Shown here: positions 10,337 to 21,495 of the stretch, in pieces | How positions within the stretch are numbered: the stretch's first letter is position 1 | Layout: every line of letters begins with the position of its first letter | DNA from: Branchipolynoe longqiensis | Lineage: Eukaryota > Annelida > Polychaeta > Phyllodocida > Polynoidae | Assembly: GCA_030323885.1 (NCBI GenBank) | Contig: CM059187.1 | Location: 137,426,415-137,490,414 of the forward strand | Direction: 5' to 3' | DNA: 64,000 bases | The notes under the pieces: generated by a model | Databases searched by the model: none | What the model was told of the DNA's origin: nothing | The model's input: only the letters and a program-made list of their open reading frames with translations | Made by a program: the position numbers and the translations under genes

Positions 10337-10687
10337 TGTTGTTTGTGTTGTTTTACTTCCTAGCAACATCTACGGTCATATCAGGATGGCTACCGACTTG
10401 TGACAGTGCGCACTCATGGCGACTTTATACTGCTGCCCCACTGGAAAACCAGGCTGCCAGCACCATGACCTGATATCCCACTCAGTCACACTATCCTGGC
10501 ACTGAGCCAACTAATAATTGCCCTATCCTAAGAATGCCGAGCGCCTGTCTAGGAAGCGACAAGTATACATTTTTAAGTCATTGGTTTGACTCCATCAGGA
10601 TTCGAACCCACAAACTCATGGGTTCGGATCTCCCGATCTCCCAAAACAGGAGACTGACACTCTACTCATTCGGCCACCCCGTCTGGT
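10337..10687 (-). mobile_element. SINE-A, full length with 12-bp TSD
   Basis: Complete minus-strand copy. The perfect direct repeat cctgaagttata flanks it at 10325-10336 and 10688-10699. The target overlaps the last bases of E6c, so this SINE landed after E6c. Insertion by LINE-type target-primed reverse transcription is inferred from the duplication and tail. Confidence 0.9.
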
Positions 10688-10704
10688 CCTGAAGTTATAA
10701 GAAG

Positions 10705-10790
10705 TGGGTGGTCAACACAGATGTGTTGCTTTTTGATGCTTTACCACCCAGCAACATCGAAGGTCATATTAGGATGGGTACTGAATTACC
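10705..10790 (-). mobile_element. SINE A/B tail fragment
   Basis: 'cagcaacatcgaaggtcata' and 'aggatgggtactg' match the 3' part of the body, then the sequence diverges. Confidence 0.5.
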
Positions 10791-10854
10791 CCATTTTTTA
10801 TTATAGGCTTCCCGGACTACACCCCTGCTGAAAGACTGGGTATTTGGTACCAGA

Positions 10855-10925
10855 TTGATTGATTGATTGATTGGTGGTTGCTTTACACCGTGTCGGCAGC
10901 ATAGGCCATATTCATGGCGAGAAAT
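10855..10925 (-). mobile_element. CAAT-tailed element 3' end
   Basis: (GATT)n followed by 'gctttacaccgtgtcggcag' and 'gccatattcatgg'. Related ends are at 11885, 55025 and 56318. Only the 3' end is seen, so parent type (SINE or LINE) is open. 10926-11264 shows nothing else. Confidence 0.55.
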
Positions 10926-11264
10926 GTTTGTTTTTTGCTCAAGCCATCGCTTTTACATGTAAAAGCGGACAATCAATTATGTGCCAATAGACACTCATTA
11001 AATTAGAAAGCTCACAATCATATATTTGTGGTCAAGGGAAACAAATTCCCATAGAAAAAGAACAGTTTTATTAATAATTGATAGAATTTATTTAGTAAAC
11101 TATATGAGGTCGTACAGTCCAGCGGCCTTCAAAAAGGCTAAAATGTTTTCTTGTTTTACTTTAGTAAAAAGGTCATGCATACTGTCTGCAGTGTAGAATT
11201 GTTGGCACAGGGACAACAATTCAACGCGACTTAGTAAAATGTGTTTGAGTGTCAGCGGGGACTG

Positions 11265-11490
11265 ACACTCAAACATGGTACCATGACTGCCTCCCTTCCC
11301 ACTGCCACATTATCCTGACACTGGGCTAACCAGTTCTTGTCCTATCCTATTAATGCCTAATACCAATCTAGGTACCGACACTTATCAATTTTGTAAGTCA
11401 TTGGTTTTACTTGGCCGGGATTCGGACCCAGGTCGTCCCTGACAGGAAGCCAACCAGTGCTCTTACCGATTAGTCCACCGTGTCCGGTCA
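11265..11490 (-). mobile_element. SINE A/B body with a variant head
   Basis: The body lacks its tail, and the head differs from both A and B: 'gaatcccggccaagtaaaac' read on minus, with 'ggaagccaaccagtgctctt' on plus. Suggests a third head type on the same body. Confidence 0.65.
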
Positions 11491-11506
11491 TGTGTGTGTA
11501 CAGTCA

Positions 11507-11721
11507 TCATCATCATGCTGTCAGTCGTGATGCGACAAAGACGGCTTTCATTACTTGGCTGCCGCTCTCCATTTAGCTCTCTTACATTTCATAAAAGCTG
11601 CTTGCAAAGTGTTGAAGTGCTGCTGGCTTTTGCAAGTTACCAGCGCACTCTCTCGGGGAGCAAATAGAGGTTTCACACTGGCAATAACATGTCAAGACAG
11701 GCGCAAAACTATTTGTCCCTG
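11507..11721 (-). mobile_element. Internally deleted LINE derivative
   Basis: On minus: part of the 'head' block that also sits 5' of the reverse-transcriptase fragment at 53.5 kb, joined directly to the last ~55 bp of the LINE ending in (GAT)n. The reverse-transcriptase region between them is missing. Similar to 21858-22308 but with a different breakpoint. An M2 element abuts it at 11722. Confidence 0.7.
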
Positions 11722-11877
11722 CAGTAAAACCTATCTAACCGACCACCTCCACAGATCGACCACTCCCCTATATCGATCGTTTTATTTGGGTCCCAAACTC
11801 CCATATCCGACCACCTCCCTAAATGGACCATTTAATGTTGGTCCCATGGACGGTCGATTTAGAGAGATTTTACTTGT
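11722..11877. mobile_element. M2 mariner-like MITE
   Basis: Starts CAGTAAAACCTATCTAAC and ends 'gatttagagagattttact'. Interior matches the 24426 copy. The left TA flank is lost at the junction with the LINE derivative. Confidence 0.75.
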
Positions 11878-11884
11878 ATGTGAT

Positions 11885-11946
11885 GTGAATATGGCTTGAT
11901 GCTGCCGACACGGCGTAAAGAAATGGCCAATCAATCAATCAATCAA
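11885..11946 (+). mobile_element. CAAT-tailed element 3' end
   Basis: 'tgctgccgacacggcgtaaa' then (CAAT)n. Plus-strand counterpart of 10855-10925. Confidence 0.55.
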
Positions 11947-12060
11947 CTTGTATGTCTATGTGTGGAGGTAGGATGGGGGTGGGGAGAAGGTGTCAGTAGC
12001 GTGTAAAGAATTGAAAACATGGCACTATGCTCAAGACAGTGCATGGTGCAGTTGGTTGCG

Positions 12061-12400
12061 TGGGAGCGGGATGTAGCTCAGGCGGTAGAGTGTCCACCTG
12101 TGAAGCTGTCGATCATCCTATCGATCCTGCTCAGTGGACCCATTTGCAGTTTGGGCTATTTTCCATTCTAACCAGTGGTCTGCAGCTGGTTCATCAAAGG
12201 TTGTGGTATGTGCAGTCCTGTCTGTGGGGAAATGCATATAAAAGATCCCTTGCTGATTATTGGAAAGAGTAGCCTATGTGGCGGCAGCGAGTTTCCTCCA
12301 AAGAAATATGTCAGAATGACCATATATTTGACATCCAATAGCTGATGCAAAAAATCAATGTGCTCTAGAGGCTTCGTTAAACAAATGAAGCGTTACCTTT
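12061..12400 (+). mobile_element. SINE-D, full length with 17-bp TSD
   Basis: The tRNA-like head 'tagctcaggcggtagagtg' (A box) is followed by a body with 'ggttcatcaaaggttgtggt', 'gcatataaaagatccctt' and 'gacatccaatagc', then the 3' end 'gtgctctagaggcttcgtta'. Perfect repeats of tggtgcagttggttgcg at 12044-12060 and 12401-12417 delimit it. The body is, to my knowledge, typical of a SINE common in mollusc genomes. It is the main evidence for the organism group. Confidence 0.9.
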
Positions 12401-12417
12401 TGGTGCAGTTGGTTGCG

Positions 12418-12747
12418 AAACTATGTGCACAAACTGTTTTTCAGGGCGTGATTCAAAGCACGCTGCTGCATTTTTTATTAAACCACACAAAAACCTACAC
12501 ACAAAAACAAGAAAAACCCACATTGGATTGCCATCTAGTTACTATTGCGGCCATCTTCCAACTTTTGTCATCAGTTAAAACTGAATTTTAAAGACAACTG
12601 GTTTTGTGTTGTAAAAAAGCAAAGCATAGCTCATGGCAAAAACCAAACCTTTTTTTGTTGAGTGTGTGTGGAAGTGTGTCACAAATAAAACAAGAGAAAG
12701 CATATAATGACAATATGTGAGTCCACTTCTACTAGTCTAGTGAGTGA
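12418..12747. other. Unique stretch, nothing seen
   Basis: AT-rich with short A-rich runs; no repeat family or gene recognised. Confidence 0.35.
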
Positions 12748-13005
12748 GTGGGGGTTTTTACTTCTTAGCACCATCTGAAGCCATGTCCAGCCCGGTGCCT
12801 ATTTATGACAGCGCACACTCATGGCGACTTTATACTGTTGCTCCACTGGAATGCTGAATCATGATGCGACATCCCGCTTATCTCGGTACTGAGCCAACCA
12901 GTCATTTCCTTATCAAACCAACGCTGAGACCCAATGGCAACTATCAATTTGTGAAGTTTTGAAGAACTGACTCGGTCGGGGATCGATCCCACCACCTTCT
13001 ACTTT
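12748..13005 (-). mobile_element. SINE A/B, diverged
   Basis: 'ctcatggcgactttatactg' and 'ctgagccaaccagtcattt' show the body; the head ends with a B-box-like 'gggatcgatccc'. Older than most copies here. Confidence 0.65.
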
Positions 13006-13189
13006 GACACTTTTGAGGTAGTGTTGGGAGCATCATGATGACTTTATATTGATCAGTTAGCGATAGAGCACCATGTTCTGTCCCGAGCTTAGTGACTTCC
13101 GGTTTTAATGGCTGCTTAAAATAGTCCAGCGTGACCAGTGTCTCAGACGGTTGTGACTAACACCGGAAGTTATGAGTCAAGGAGCCTTT

Positions 13190-13292
13190 TTTTTAAATTG
13201 AAGATCAACACTGCCTACCATGGATAAGTTTCAATAGTCTTGTTTTCACCATTAGACAGTTGGTCGATAGAAAGCCAGAGCTTACACTTACA
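13190..13292 (-). mobile_element. SINE-C 3' fragment
   Basis: 'cttgttttcaccattagaca' and 'ggtcgatagaaagccagag' match the 3' half of SINE-C. The G-rich minisatellite starts where the rest of the body should be. Confidence 0.65.
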
Positions 13293-14565
13293 TGGAGGTA
13301 AGGGGAAGTGGTGGAGAGGGGAATGAAGTGGGGGAGTTGGTGATGGGGAGGTGAGGGGAGTGAAGAGAGAGTGGGAGTTGTGGAGGCGGGGGGGTGGAAT
13401 TAAGGGAAGAGGGAATAGGTGATGAGAGGCGAGGGTACTGAAGGGGAGCGGGAGTGGTGGGGAGGTGAGTGAAGGGGAGCGAGGGAGTGGAGCCGGGAGT
13501 GGTGGGGAGGTGAGTGAAGGGGAGCGGGAAGGTGGTGGGGGGAGGTGAGTGAAGGGGAGCCGGGAGTGGTGGGGAGGTGAGTGAAGGGGAGCCGGGAGTG
13601 GTGGGGAGGTGAGTGAAGGGGAGCAGGGAGTGGTGGGGAGGTGAGTGAAGGGGAGCCGGGAGTGGTGGGGAGGTGAGTGAAGGGGAGCCGGGAGTGGTGG
13701 GGAGGTGAGTGAAGGGGAGCCGGGAGTGGTGGGGAGGTGAGTGAAGGGGAGCCGGGAGTGGTGGGGAGGTGAGTGAAGGGGAGCCGGGAGTGGTGGGGAG
13801 GTGAGTGAAGGGGAGCCGGGAGTGGTGGGGAGGTGAGTGAAGGGGAGCAGGGAGTGGTGGGGAGGTGAGTGAAGGGGAGCCGGGAGTGGTGGGGAGGTGA
13901 GTGAAGGGGAGCGGGAGTGGTGGGGAGGTGAGTGAAGGGGAGCCGGGAAGTGGTGGGGAGGTGAGTGAAGGGGAGCGGGAGTGGTGGGGAGGTGAGTGAA
14001 GGGGAGCCGGGAGTGGTGGGGAGGGAAGTGAAGGGGAGCCGGGAGTGGTGGGGAGGTGAGTGAAGGGACGGGAAAGTGATGGGAAGGGAAGGTGAAGGGG
14101 AGGGGAGTGATGGGGAGAGGGGAAGGGAGTGAAGGGGAGGGGAAGTGGTGGTGGGAGGAGGAGGAGTGAAGGGGAGCGGGAAGTAGTGGAGAAGGGGAAG
14201 TGATGGAGAAGGGGAAGTGGTGAATGGAAGATGACGAAGTGAAAGACAAGTGGAAGTGGTGAGAGTGAAGGGCAGGGGGAAGTGGTGGTGAGAGGGAAGG
14301 GGAGGAGAAAGTGATGGTGAGAGGGAAGGGCAGGGGGATGTGGTGGTGAGAGGGAAGGGCAGGGGAAAGTGATGGTGAGAGGGAAGGGCAGGGGGAAGTG
14401 ATGGTGAGAGGGAAGGGCATGGGGCATGGCAGATGAGGAAATGAAGTGAAAGAGGAAGTAGGGTTGAGAGCGAGGGGAGTGATGGGGGTTGTTACTGAGA
14501 GGGGAGGGAGTGAAGGGGCGGTGAGGGGAGGGGGGGGAGAAGTGGTGGGGGACGAGGTTGATTGG
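13293..14565. repeat. 32-bp G-rich minisatellite with degenerate flanks
   Basis: The core (about 13438-14090) has around 20 units of 'agtgaaggggagccggga' plus 'gtggtggggaggtg'. Flanks to 14565 are looser G/A-rich relatives. The plus strand carries nearly all G, with frequent runs of three to five, so G-quadruplex potential is high. Because 32 is not a multiple of three, frames rotate, and long stop-free proline/serine-rich frames on the minus strand are artefacts. Confidence 0.9.
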
Positions 14566-14893
14566 TTGGTTGTTGGAGTCTTACCTCCTGACAACATCTA
14601 AGGTCGTATTAGGACGGGTACCAACTTGTGACAGTGCGCACTCATAGCAACATTATAGTGCTGCCCGACTGGGAGACCAGACCACCAGCACCATAACCTG
14701 ATATCCCACTCAGTCACAGTATCCTGATACTAATCCAACCAGTCATTGCTCTTTCCTAATAATACTGAGCGCCTGGCTAGGAGGCGACAAGTATAAACTG
14801 TTATAAGTCATTGGTTTGACTCGACTGGGAACCAAACTCTTGAAATCCTGCATGCAAGGCCCACACTCTACTGGTTCGGCCACCGTGCCCGGT
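14566..14893 (-). mobile_element. SINE-B, full length
   Basis: The tail 'ggttggttgttggagtctta' at left runs to the B head ending 'ggttcggccaccgtgcccgg' at right, with a single B-box-like motif. It immediately follows the G-rich array. Confidence 0.85.
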
Positions 14894-15295
14894 ATGCGGG
14901 GGATGGTGGTGGTGGTGGTGGGGGGAGGGGGGGGAGTGGTGGAGGTGCTGTCACCCGTCAGTCCCTGGGCGGCGGTGATGCGATGTGGGAGGAAGTGTCT
15001 CCAGGCCAGATTTGTGTAATCTACAACGGGGTCCAGGTTACTTGACGCATAATACACCATTTGGGGGGAAACTCGGGGCGACGCGACCCCCTTAAAATAG
15101 GAGCCCAGTAAAGTACATTACCTGCTTTATAGTCGCGTCCCCCGGCATCCGATTCCTTTGCACTCCAGAGGGCGCCCCTGGTAGTGGCGGGAGAGGCTGG
15201 CAGCAATGGCCCCAAGCTACTAACAAGCTACCCATTTATTTTCACGCCACAAAACAATCCCCCACCCCCACTCCGCTTCAACAAGTGATTGTGAA
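14894..15295. other. Unique stretch; (GGT)n/G-rich at 14905-14945
   Basis: A short GGT/G run, then mixed sequence. No gene recognised. Confidence 0.4.
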
Positions 15296-15990
15296 TGTGG
15301 GTTATATTAAACAGTTTATTCAAAAGGTAATAATATATAATCAGTTCAAAGAAAAGAAAAGTAATGGAAGGCTTGTAAACAGGTTATGCCAAAGGTATTA
15401 GTATATCATCAGTTAAAAAATATCTATTACAAAAAGAAGTCATGGAAGTCTTGTAAACAGGTTATACCAAAGGTAGTAATACATCTTCAGTTAAAAAATA
15501 TATAACAAAAAGAAGTCATGGAAGGCTTGTAAACAGGTTATACCAAAGGTATTAATATGTTATCAGTAAAAGATATATAATAAAAAGAAGTCATGGAAGG
15601 CTTGATAACAGGTTATACCAAAGGTATTAGTATATCATCAGTTACAAAATATATAACAAAAAGAAGTCATGGAAGGCTTATACCAAAGGTATTAATATAT
15701 CATCACTTGAAAAATATATAACGAAGCGAAGTCACAGAAGGCTTGAAAACAGGTTATACCAAAGGTATTAATATATCATCAGTTAAAAGAAAATACATCA
15801 GCAAGAAGTCATAGAAGGCTTGTAAACAGGTTATACCAAAGGTATTAAAATATCATCAGTTAAAAAAATATATAACAAAAAGAAGTCATAGAAGGCTTCT
15901 AAACAGCTTATGCCAAAAGTAAGATGGAATATATCACCATTAAAAGATATATAACAAAAAGACTTCATTGAAAGGTTTCCTCGACTTTGA
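15296..15990. repeat. ~76-bp AT-rich satellite, about nine units
   Basis: The unit contains 'aacaggttataccaaaggta', 'atatatcatcagttaaaa' and 'aaaaagaagtcatggaagg'. Unit starts fall near 15366, 15444, 15520 and 15595. One unit near 15671 is shortened, and the last units are most diverged. Confidence 0.9.
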
Positions 15991-16269
15991 ATATATCGTG
16001 TGTACTGCAATTGTCCTACCTGACTATCCCGCTGTAATTTTGGAGGGACATACTAAATATATAGTACAGTAATATGAGATCCACTGGATCAGAATATCCT
16101 CAATAAGGATTGCATTGGCAGGATCCTAAGCATGTATTGTCAGGTATGGGGTTTGAGGGCCCATGGCCTCTGGAATGACTATTGCACTGGTCGAGCCGAG
16201 GTCGAGGCGCATGTCAAAGGTACGAAGGACTCAAACATCATAATAGGTAGTTAAATGGTTTAAGCTTTT
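15991..16269. other. Unique stretch, nothing seen
   Basis: No recognisable repeat or coding feature. Confidence 0.3.
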
Positions 16270-16470
16270 AAACTGTAGCTCTTTAAATATCTCTCAGTGC
16301 GAATGAACATAATTATGCGGCACCACCAGTCAGACCATCGTGGTCAGGATGCAAGGAGTGGGAAATGGGTAGATATGATAATAACAATAATAATAATGAA
16401 ATCCCCTTCTGTGCCTTTATACTCGCATAATGCATATACACCACACATATATACAATACATTTAAATGTG
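16270..16470 (-). repeat. R1 repeat, inverted
   Basis: 'cctttatactcgcataatgc' followed by 'catatatac' is the complement of the R1 motif at 4085. The GGYGGCGCC-type box is not clear here. Confidence 0.45.
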
Positions 16471-16600
16471 TCTATGATATTACCGTCCATTGCAAAACAC
16501 TAGAATGTGATATTGAAGCAGCCAGTTTGATATCAGTTTTATTGGACTGGGTAACTCACTGTGAATTTCAATGGATATCCCTGCTGTCAACACCATTTAG

Positions 16601-16931
16601 CCTAACCAGACAGGATGGCTAAATGAGTTAGAACGTCCGTCTCCCGTGTTGGTAGACCATGGCATTGTGGTTTTGAATCCTGGTCGAGTCAAACCAATGA
16701 CGTAAAATTTGATACTTGTCGCTTCCTAGCCAGGCGCTCGGCATTATTAGGATAGGGCAATGACTGGTTGGCTCAGTGACAGGATAATGTGACTGAATGG
16801 GATACCAGGTCATGATGCTGGCAGCCTGGTCTCCCAGTGGGGCAGTGCTATAAAGTCACCATGAGTGCACACTGTCACAAGTCGGTACCCATCCTGATAT
16901 GACCTAGGAGGTAAAACAACAACAAACAAAC
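16601..16931 (+). mobile_element. SINE-A, full length with 11-bp TSD
   Basis: Flanked by acaccatttag at 16590-16600 and 16932-16942. Head 'ggatggctaaatgagttag', single B-like 'ttgaatcctgg', complete body, tail 'aacaacaaacaaac'. Confidence 0.9.
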
Positions 16932-16942
16932 ACACCATTTAG

Positions 16943-17514
16943 ACTGTTCTTAATTTGATGTCTTTGTTTGGTTTGTGTGATACCTGCACATCCTGGTTGA
17001 ATAGAATACAGTGGATAGACCAGCATGAATAAGCAGTGGTTGGTGCACATTTATACTTCTCTTCTTCTAGTGCAATTCGCACCATTCCCCTTGTGTCGCC
17101 CCCCCCCCCCTCGCACCCCCGACGCACCACTAGTCTGTGTCAGTGTTCACGCCCCCCCGTCCGGTGTTCTCTGTGTGTGCCGCTAGATGGCACCTTACAG
17201 CTGGACATGCCCACCACGCCCAGCACACTCAGCAGGTGATGCCTGATCACTGCCACAAAAAATAAGCCAACCTGCGCGGAATATGTTCACTCTCAGCACA
17301 TGACAGAACTGGCCAGATGCATATCCCCCCAATATATATAAACATATGTAGAGTTCAGGCACAACATCCCAGAAAGGCGAATCCACAAAATTAATTAGAA
17401 TAACAGATCTTTACCTGAAGCTCATTTTAATTCTCACTAATTACTTGTGATGGTTATGGAGCAATGAACAACAACGTGGGAATGCAATAAATGTACCATT
17501 TGAAGGTTTGACTC
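16943..17514. other. Unique stretch, no gene seen
   Basis: A C-rich block at 17100-17160; otherwise ordinary. Nothing recognised. Confidence 0.35.
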
Positions 17515-17670
17515 AAATGTATTATATATATGTGATGTATACTAATTATCCGAATATAAAGGCGTGAAAGGGAATGTTCCCTATATGATCACCCATATGT
17601 TGTGTATTACTGTATGTGTGACCCCTTTTCATAGTTCGGCCAGGTGGCGCCACCACGCCCAACCCGACCA
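17515..17670 (+). repeat. R1 repeat
   Basis: 'atatatgtgatgtatacta', 'ttatccgaatataaaggcg', then 'ggccaggtggcgccaccac'. Same order of parts as 4040-4270. Confidence 0.5.
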
Positions 17671-17727
17671 GTGGCACGAAATACTATTACACGTGCCTTG
17701 GAATTGTTTCTTTTCTTCCTTCACTAA

Positions 17728-18147
17728 AGGCCCAGTCACACCTTACCGGACTGGGGAACCGGACACTGTCCGGTGAAATACGGCAATGTTTTGAACATGC
17801 ACAAAGCTTCTACCGGACACCGCCGGACTGACGTGTCCGGTTGGTGTCTGGTTCATGTCCGGTACCCATCCGTACGTATCCAGTACCCATCCGTTGGTGT
17901 CCGGTAGGTGTCCGCTTTGTCCGTTTTGTCTGGTTCATGTCCGGTGCCCATCCGTTACGTGTCCGGTTCTCGTTCGGTACATGTACGGTACATGTACGGT
18001 ACTTGTCCGGTGGCCCGAGGGCAATTGACCCAATTACGCTCCATTTCGGTGCATGTCGATACATTTCGTCACCAGACAGCACCGGACTAGACAATTCTTT
18101 GTCTGGTTCATGTCCCTTGCTCAATCCGGTAAGGTGTGACAGGTGCT
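17728..18147. mobile_element. E2: TAA-site MITE built of GTCCGGT motifs
   Basis: 420 bp between two TAA trinucleotides (17725-17727, 18148-18150). Termini AGGCCCAGTCACACCTTACC and the complement of 'ggtaaggtgtgacaggtgct' are inverted repeats. The interior is dominated by tgtccggt/ccggaca, tcatgtccggt and 'acatgtacggt'-like units in both senses. No coding capacity. TSD and size fit a PIF/Harbinger-like MITE (inference). Confidence 0.8.
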
Positions 18148-18335
18148 TAACTGATCTGCGAATTGGGTTGTTGATTTGGTGGTGTTGTTGTTGACAAAAC
18201 GTGCCGGCGGTCTGTGATAACCCAGTGGGGCTGATGGACTGGGCCGGCAGAGGGCGTGAATCCGTGCTGAATATGCCGCTTGACGTGTGCATATTTATAA
18301 TAATAACTGATGGCAATGCCACATCGGGGTCCCTG

Positions 18336-19265
18336 ACACACACATCTCACACACTCTCACACCCACGCTCCCACACCCCACACACCACACCCAACATCCC
18401 CACAACCACACAACCACCCAACACACCCACACCACACACCAAACACCCCACACATGCACACCATATACCTCCTCACACCACACACCACAAACTCACACCC
18501 CACACCCACACACTCACACTGCACGCCCACACACTGCGCACCACACCCACAACACCACACACCCACACACCACACACCCACACCCTCATATACCATACCC
18601 CACACACCCACACACCATCATACACCATACCCTACACATCCACACCGCCAACACACCCAGACCCATAACCCACACACCCACCCCACACACCCACCCCACA
18701 CACCCACACACCATGCACCCACACCCTCATACACCCACACCCTCATACACCATAACCCACACCCATAGCCAACACACCCACACCCATACCCCACACAACC
18801 ACCCCACACAACCACCCCACACACCCACACACTCACACACCACACACCTACACCCTCATAAACCATACCTAACACCCATAGCCAACACACCCACACACCA
18901 TACACCTACACCCTCATACACCATACTCCACACCCACAGGCAAAACACCCACACCCATACCCCACACAACCACACACCCACACCATCATACACCATACCC
19001 TACACATCCACACAGCCACAGCCAACACACCCAGACCCATACCCCACACAACCGCCCCACACAACCACCTCACACACCCACACACTCACACACCATACAC
19101 CTACACCCTCATACCCCATACCTCACACCCACATCCAACACACCCACACCCATACACCATACCCCACACCCACAGCAAACACACCCATACCCCCACAACC
19201 ACCCCCACACACGCACACCCCCATACCCCACACACCCACACACCCACAGACCACACCACCCACCA
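18336..19265. repeat. (CACACCCA)n low-complexity tract
   Basis: Roughly 930 bp of C/A-only sequence with higher-order units such as 'cacaccctcatacaccatac' every 50-110 bp. All long open frames here are compositional. Confidence 0.9.
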
Positions 19266-19420
19266 CCACCCCTCCTATTCGTCCTAACACTGCAGGCTTT
19301 ATGACAAAATCTAGCCGCTGTACTAAATTGAGTCTGTCGGCGTATAGATCCTCCCGAACATAACTCTCACAGATTACTGCCATTCCCCAGCCATAAGTCG
19401 CCCAATAAACTTCACTAGTG

Positions 19421-19423
<3 letters not shown>

Positions 19424-19475
<52 letters not shown>

Positions 19476-19600
19476 GTTTTCTTTCAAATAAATGTCAACA
19501 TATATATTATTTTCTTTAACATAGATATTTGCATATATATTTGTTTTCTCTTAAATCAATATTTGCATGTGTATATATGCAACCATCTATTTTGTAGCAC

Positions 19601-19655
<55 letters not shown>

Positions 19656-19830
19656 AACATCTATATTAAACATCTATATTGCACATTTAGAATATCCATT
19701 TATTTAAATATTAGCTTCGGGTAAAAATCCTTTATTTTAATTCAATTTTTGGATTGGCTTTGACGGAGGTTTATGCCGGAACTCTTCATATATATGCATA
19801 TATATATAACTATATATATACAAATATATA

Positions 19831-19865
<35 letters not shown>
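19424..19865. repeat. Cluster of (TA)n microsatellites
   Basis: Pure TA blocks at about 19424-19472, 19603-19652 and 19832-19863, separated by AT-rich spacers that repeat 'tttgcatatatat/ttttcttt' phrases. Confidence 0.85.
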
Positions 19866-19867
<2 letters not shown>

Positions 19868-20109
19868 GGAAATTACCATATTGAATGAAGTAAGAAATAA
19901 GATGCTTACTAATTATGCACCTACTACTTCTAGTGAACTTGCAATTTATTTACCAGAGACCGACCCATTCCACTGGATGCTCGCTCGGCATGAGTGTTGC
20001 CATAGTTACCGACATGGCATAAAATCTCCATCACTCACATGCATACTGGCCGGTGTCCAGGATTGGCGGGCGTGTGGCTGGACCTGGACCCGGTGTGTCC
20101 TGGCGCACC

Positions 20110-20510
20110 ATGCCGGTCTCTGTATGTTTTGGTGTGTGATGCGTGTGTATGGTGGGGTGGGTGTGGTTGGGTTGTAGCTGTGTATGGTGGGGGCGTATGT
20201 TTGTGTGGTGGAGGTGTAGGGGTGTGGTGAGGATTTTGGTGTGTGTGGTGTGTGTGTGTGTGGAATTAGGGGTGTGTGGTGGGGGTGTAGGGGTGTGTGG
20301 TGAGTGGGTATGGTGTGGTGGGTGTTTAGGTGTGCATGGTGAGTGGGTGTGTATGTTTGTGTGGTGGGTGTGTTGTGTGGTGGGGTGTATGGGTGTGGTA
20401 GGGGATTAGGGATGTGATGGGGGTGTAGGCATTTGTGGTAGGGGTTGACGGTGTGTGGTGGGGGTGTAGGTGCTTTGTGGTGGAAGTGTAGGGGTGGCTT
20501 GCAGAGTGGC
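20110..20510. repeat. G/T-rich low-complexity tract
   Basis: Units such as 'ggtgtgtggtgggggtgta'. This is the complement in composition and motif of the tract that starts at 20515. Confidence 0.85.
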
Positions 20511-20514
20511 ACCT

Positions 20515-21205
20515 CACAATCCTTAAGCATCCCTAAACCCCCAACACACACCAACACCCCCACCACAGCACTAAACCACTACCACACCCCCACCACACAC
20601 CTATACACCCTACACCCCACAACACACACCTATACCCCCAGTACCCTTACACCCCACCACACACCTAAACCCCCACCGCACACTTACACCCACACCACAC
20701 ACCTACACCCACACCACACCTACACCACACACACATACACCCTCACCACACACACACCTATACCCTCACCACACACACACCTACACCCTCACCACACACA
20801 CCTACGCCCTCACCACACACACATACACCTCAACCATACACACATACACCTCAACCACACACACACACCACATACCACCCCTCACACCACCACACACACC
20901 ACACCTACACCCCCACCATATCCCTACACCCCCACGACATCCCTAAACCCCCACCACACACCTACACCCCCACCATACACCTACATCCCCACCACACACC
21001 TAAACCTCCACCACACACCTACACCCCCACCACACACCTACACCCTCAGCACACACCTACACCCCACACACACCTACACCCCCACCACACACCTACACCC
21101 CCACCACACACCTAGACCCCCACCACACACCTACACCCCCACCACACACATACCTACACCCCCACCACACACATACCTACACCCCCACAACACACCTACA
21201 CCCTT
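20515..21205. repeat. C/A-rich ~19-21-bp array
   Basis: The dominant unit is 'ccaccacacacctacaccc'. It is the reverse complement of the unit in 20110-20510, so the two tracts face each other around 20511. Confidence 0.9.
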
Positions 21206-21261
21206 CTATCCAAACATGATGGCCGACTTGGACTGGGAACGGGTGCTGCCACCAAGTGTAT

Positions 21262-21495
21262 AGCGAGAGAAATGGCTCAGGAAATGTCCCCATTGTGAAT
21301 TATGGCCATCAACAACCAGTGGTCCACAACTGGTTCATCAAAGGCTCTGTGCTGTCCTGTCTGTGGGAAAGTGCATATAAAAGACCCATTCCTGCTTATC
21401 AGAAAGAGTAGCCTATGTGGGGGCAGCGGGTTTTCGCCAAAGAAATGTCAGAATGAACGTCTGTTTGACATCCAATAGCCGTTGATAAAAATCAA
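21262..21495 (+). mobile_element. SINE-D, both ends lost
   Basis: 'ctggttcatcaaaggctctg', 'gcatataaaagacccatt' and 'gacatccaatagccg' place it. The copy stops at 'aaaaatcaa', where it joins an M1 element lacking its own start. Confidence 0.8.

Noticed and set aside
12064..12140. Functional tRNA gene
   Set aside because: A/B boxes are present but the cloverleaf arms do not pair and a SINE body and TSD follow; it is a SINE head.
13215..14597. 460-codon minus-strand frame, proline/serine/histidine-rich
   Set aside because: It lies on the 32-bp G-rich minisatellite; several frames are open because the unit lacks stops. No domain or gene structure.
18201..21263. Threonine/histidine-rich and cysteine/valine-rich frames
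   Set aside because: Arise from C/A and G/T low-complexity tracts.
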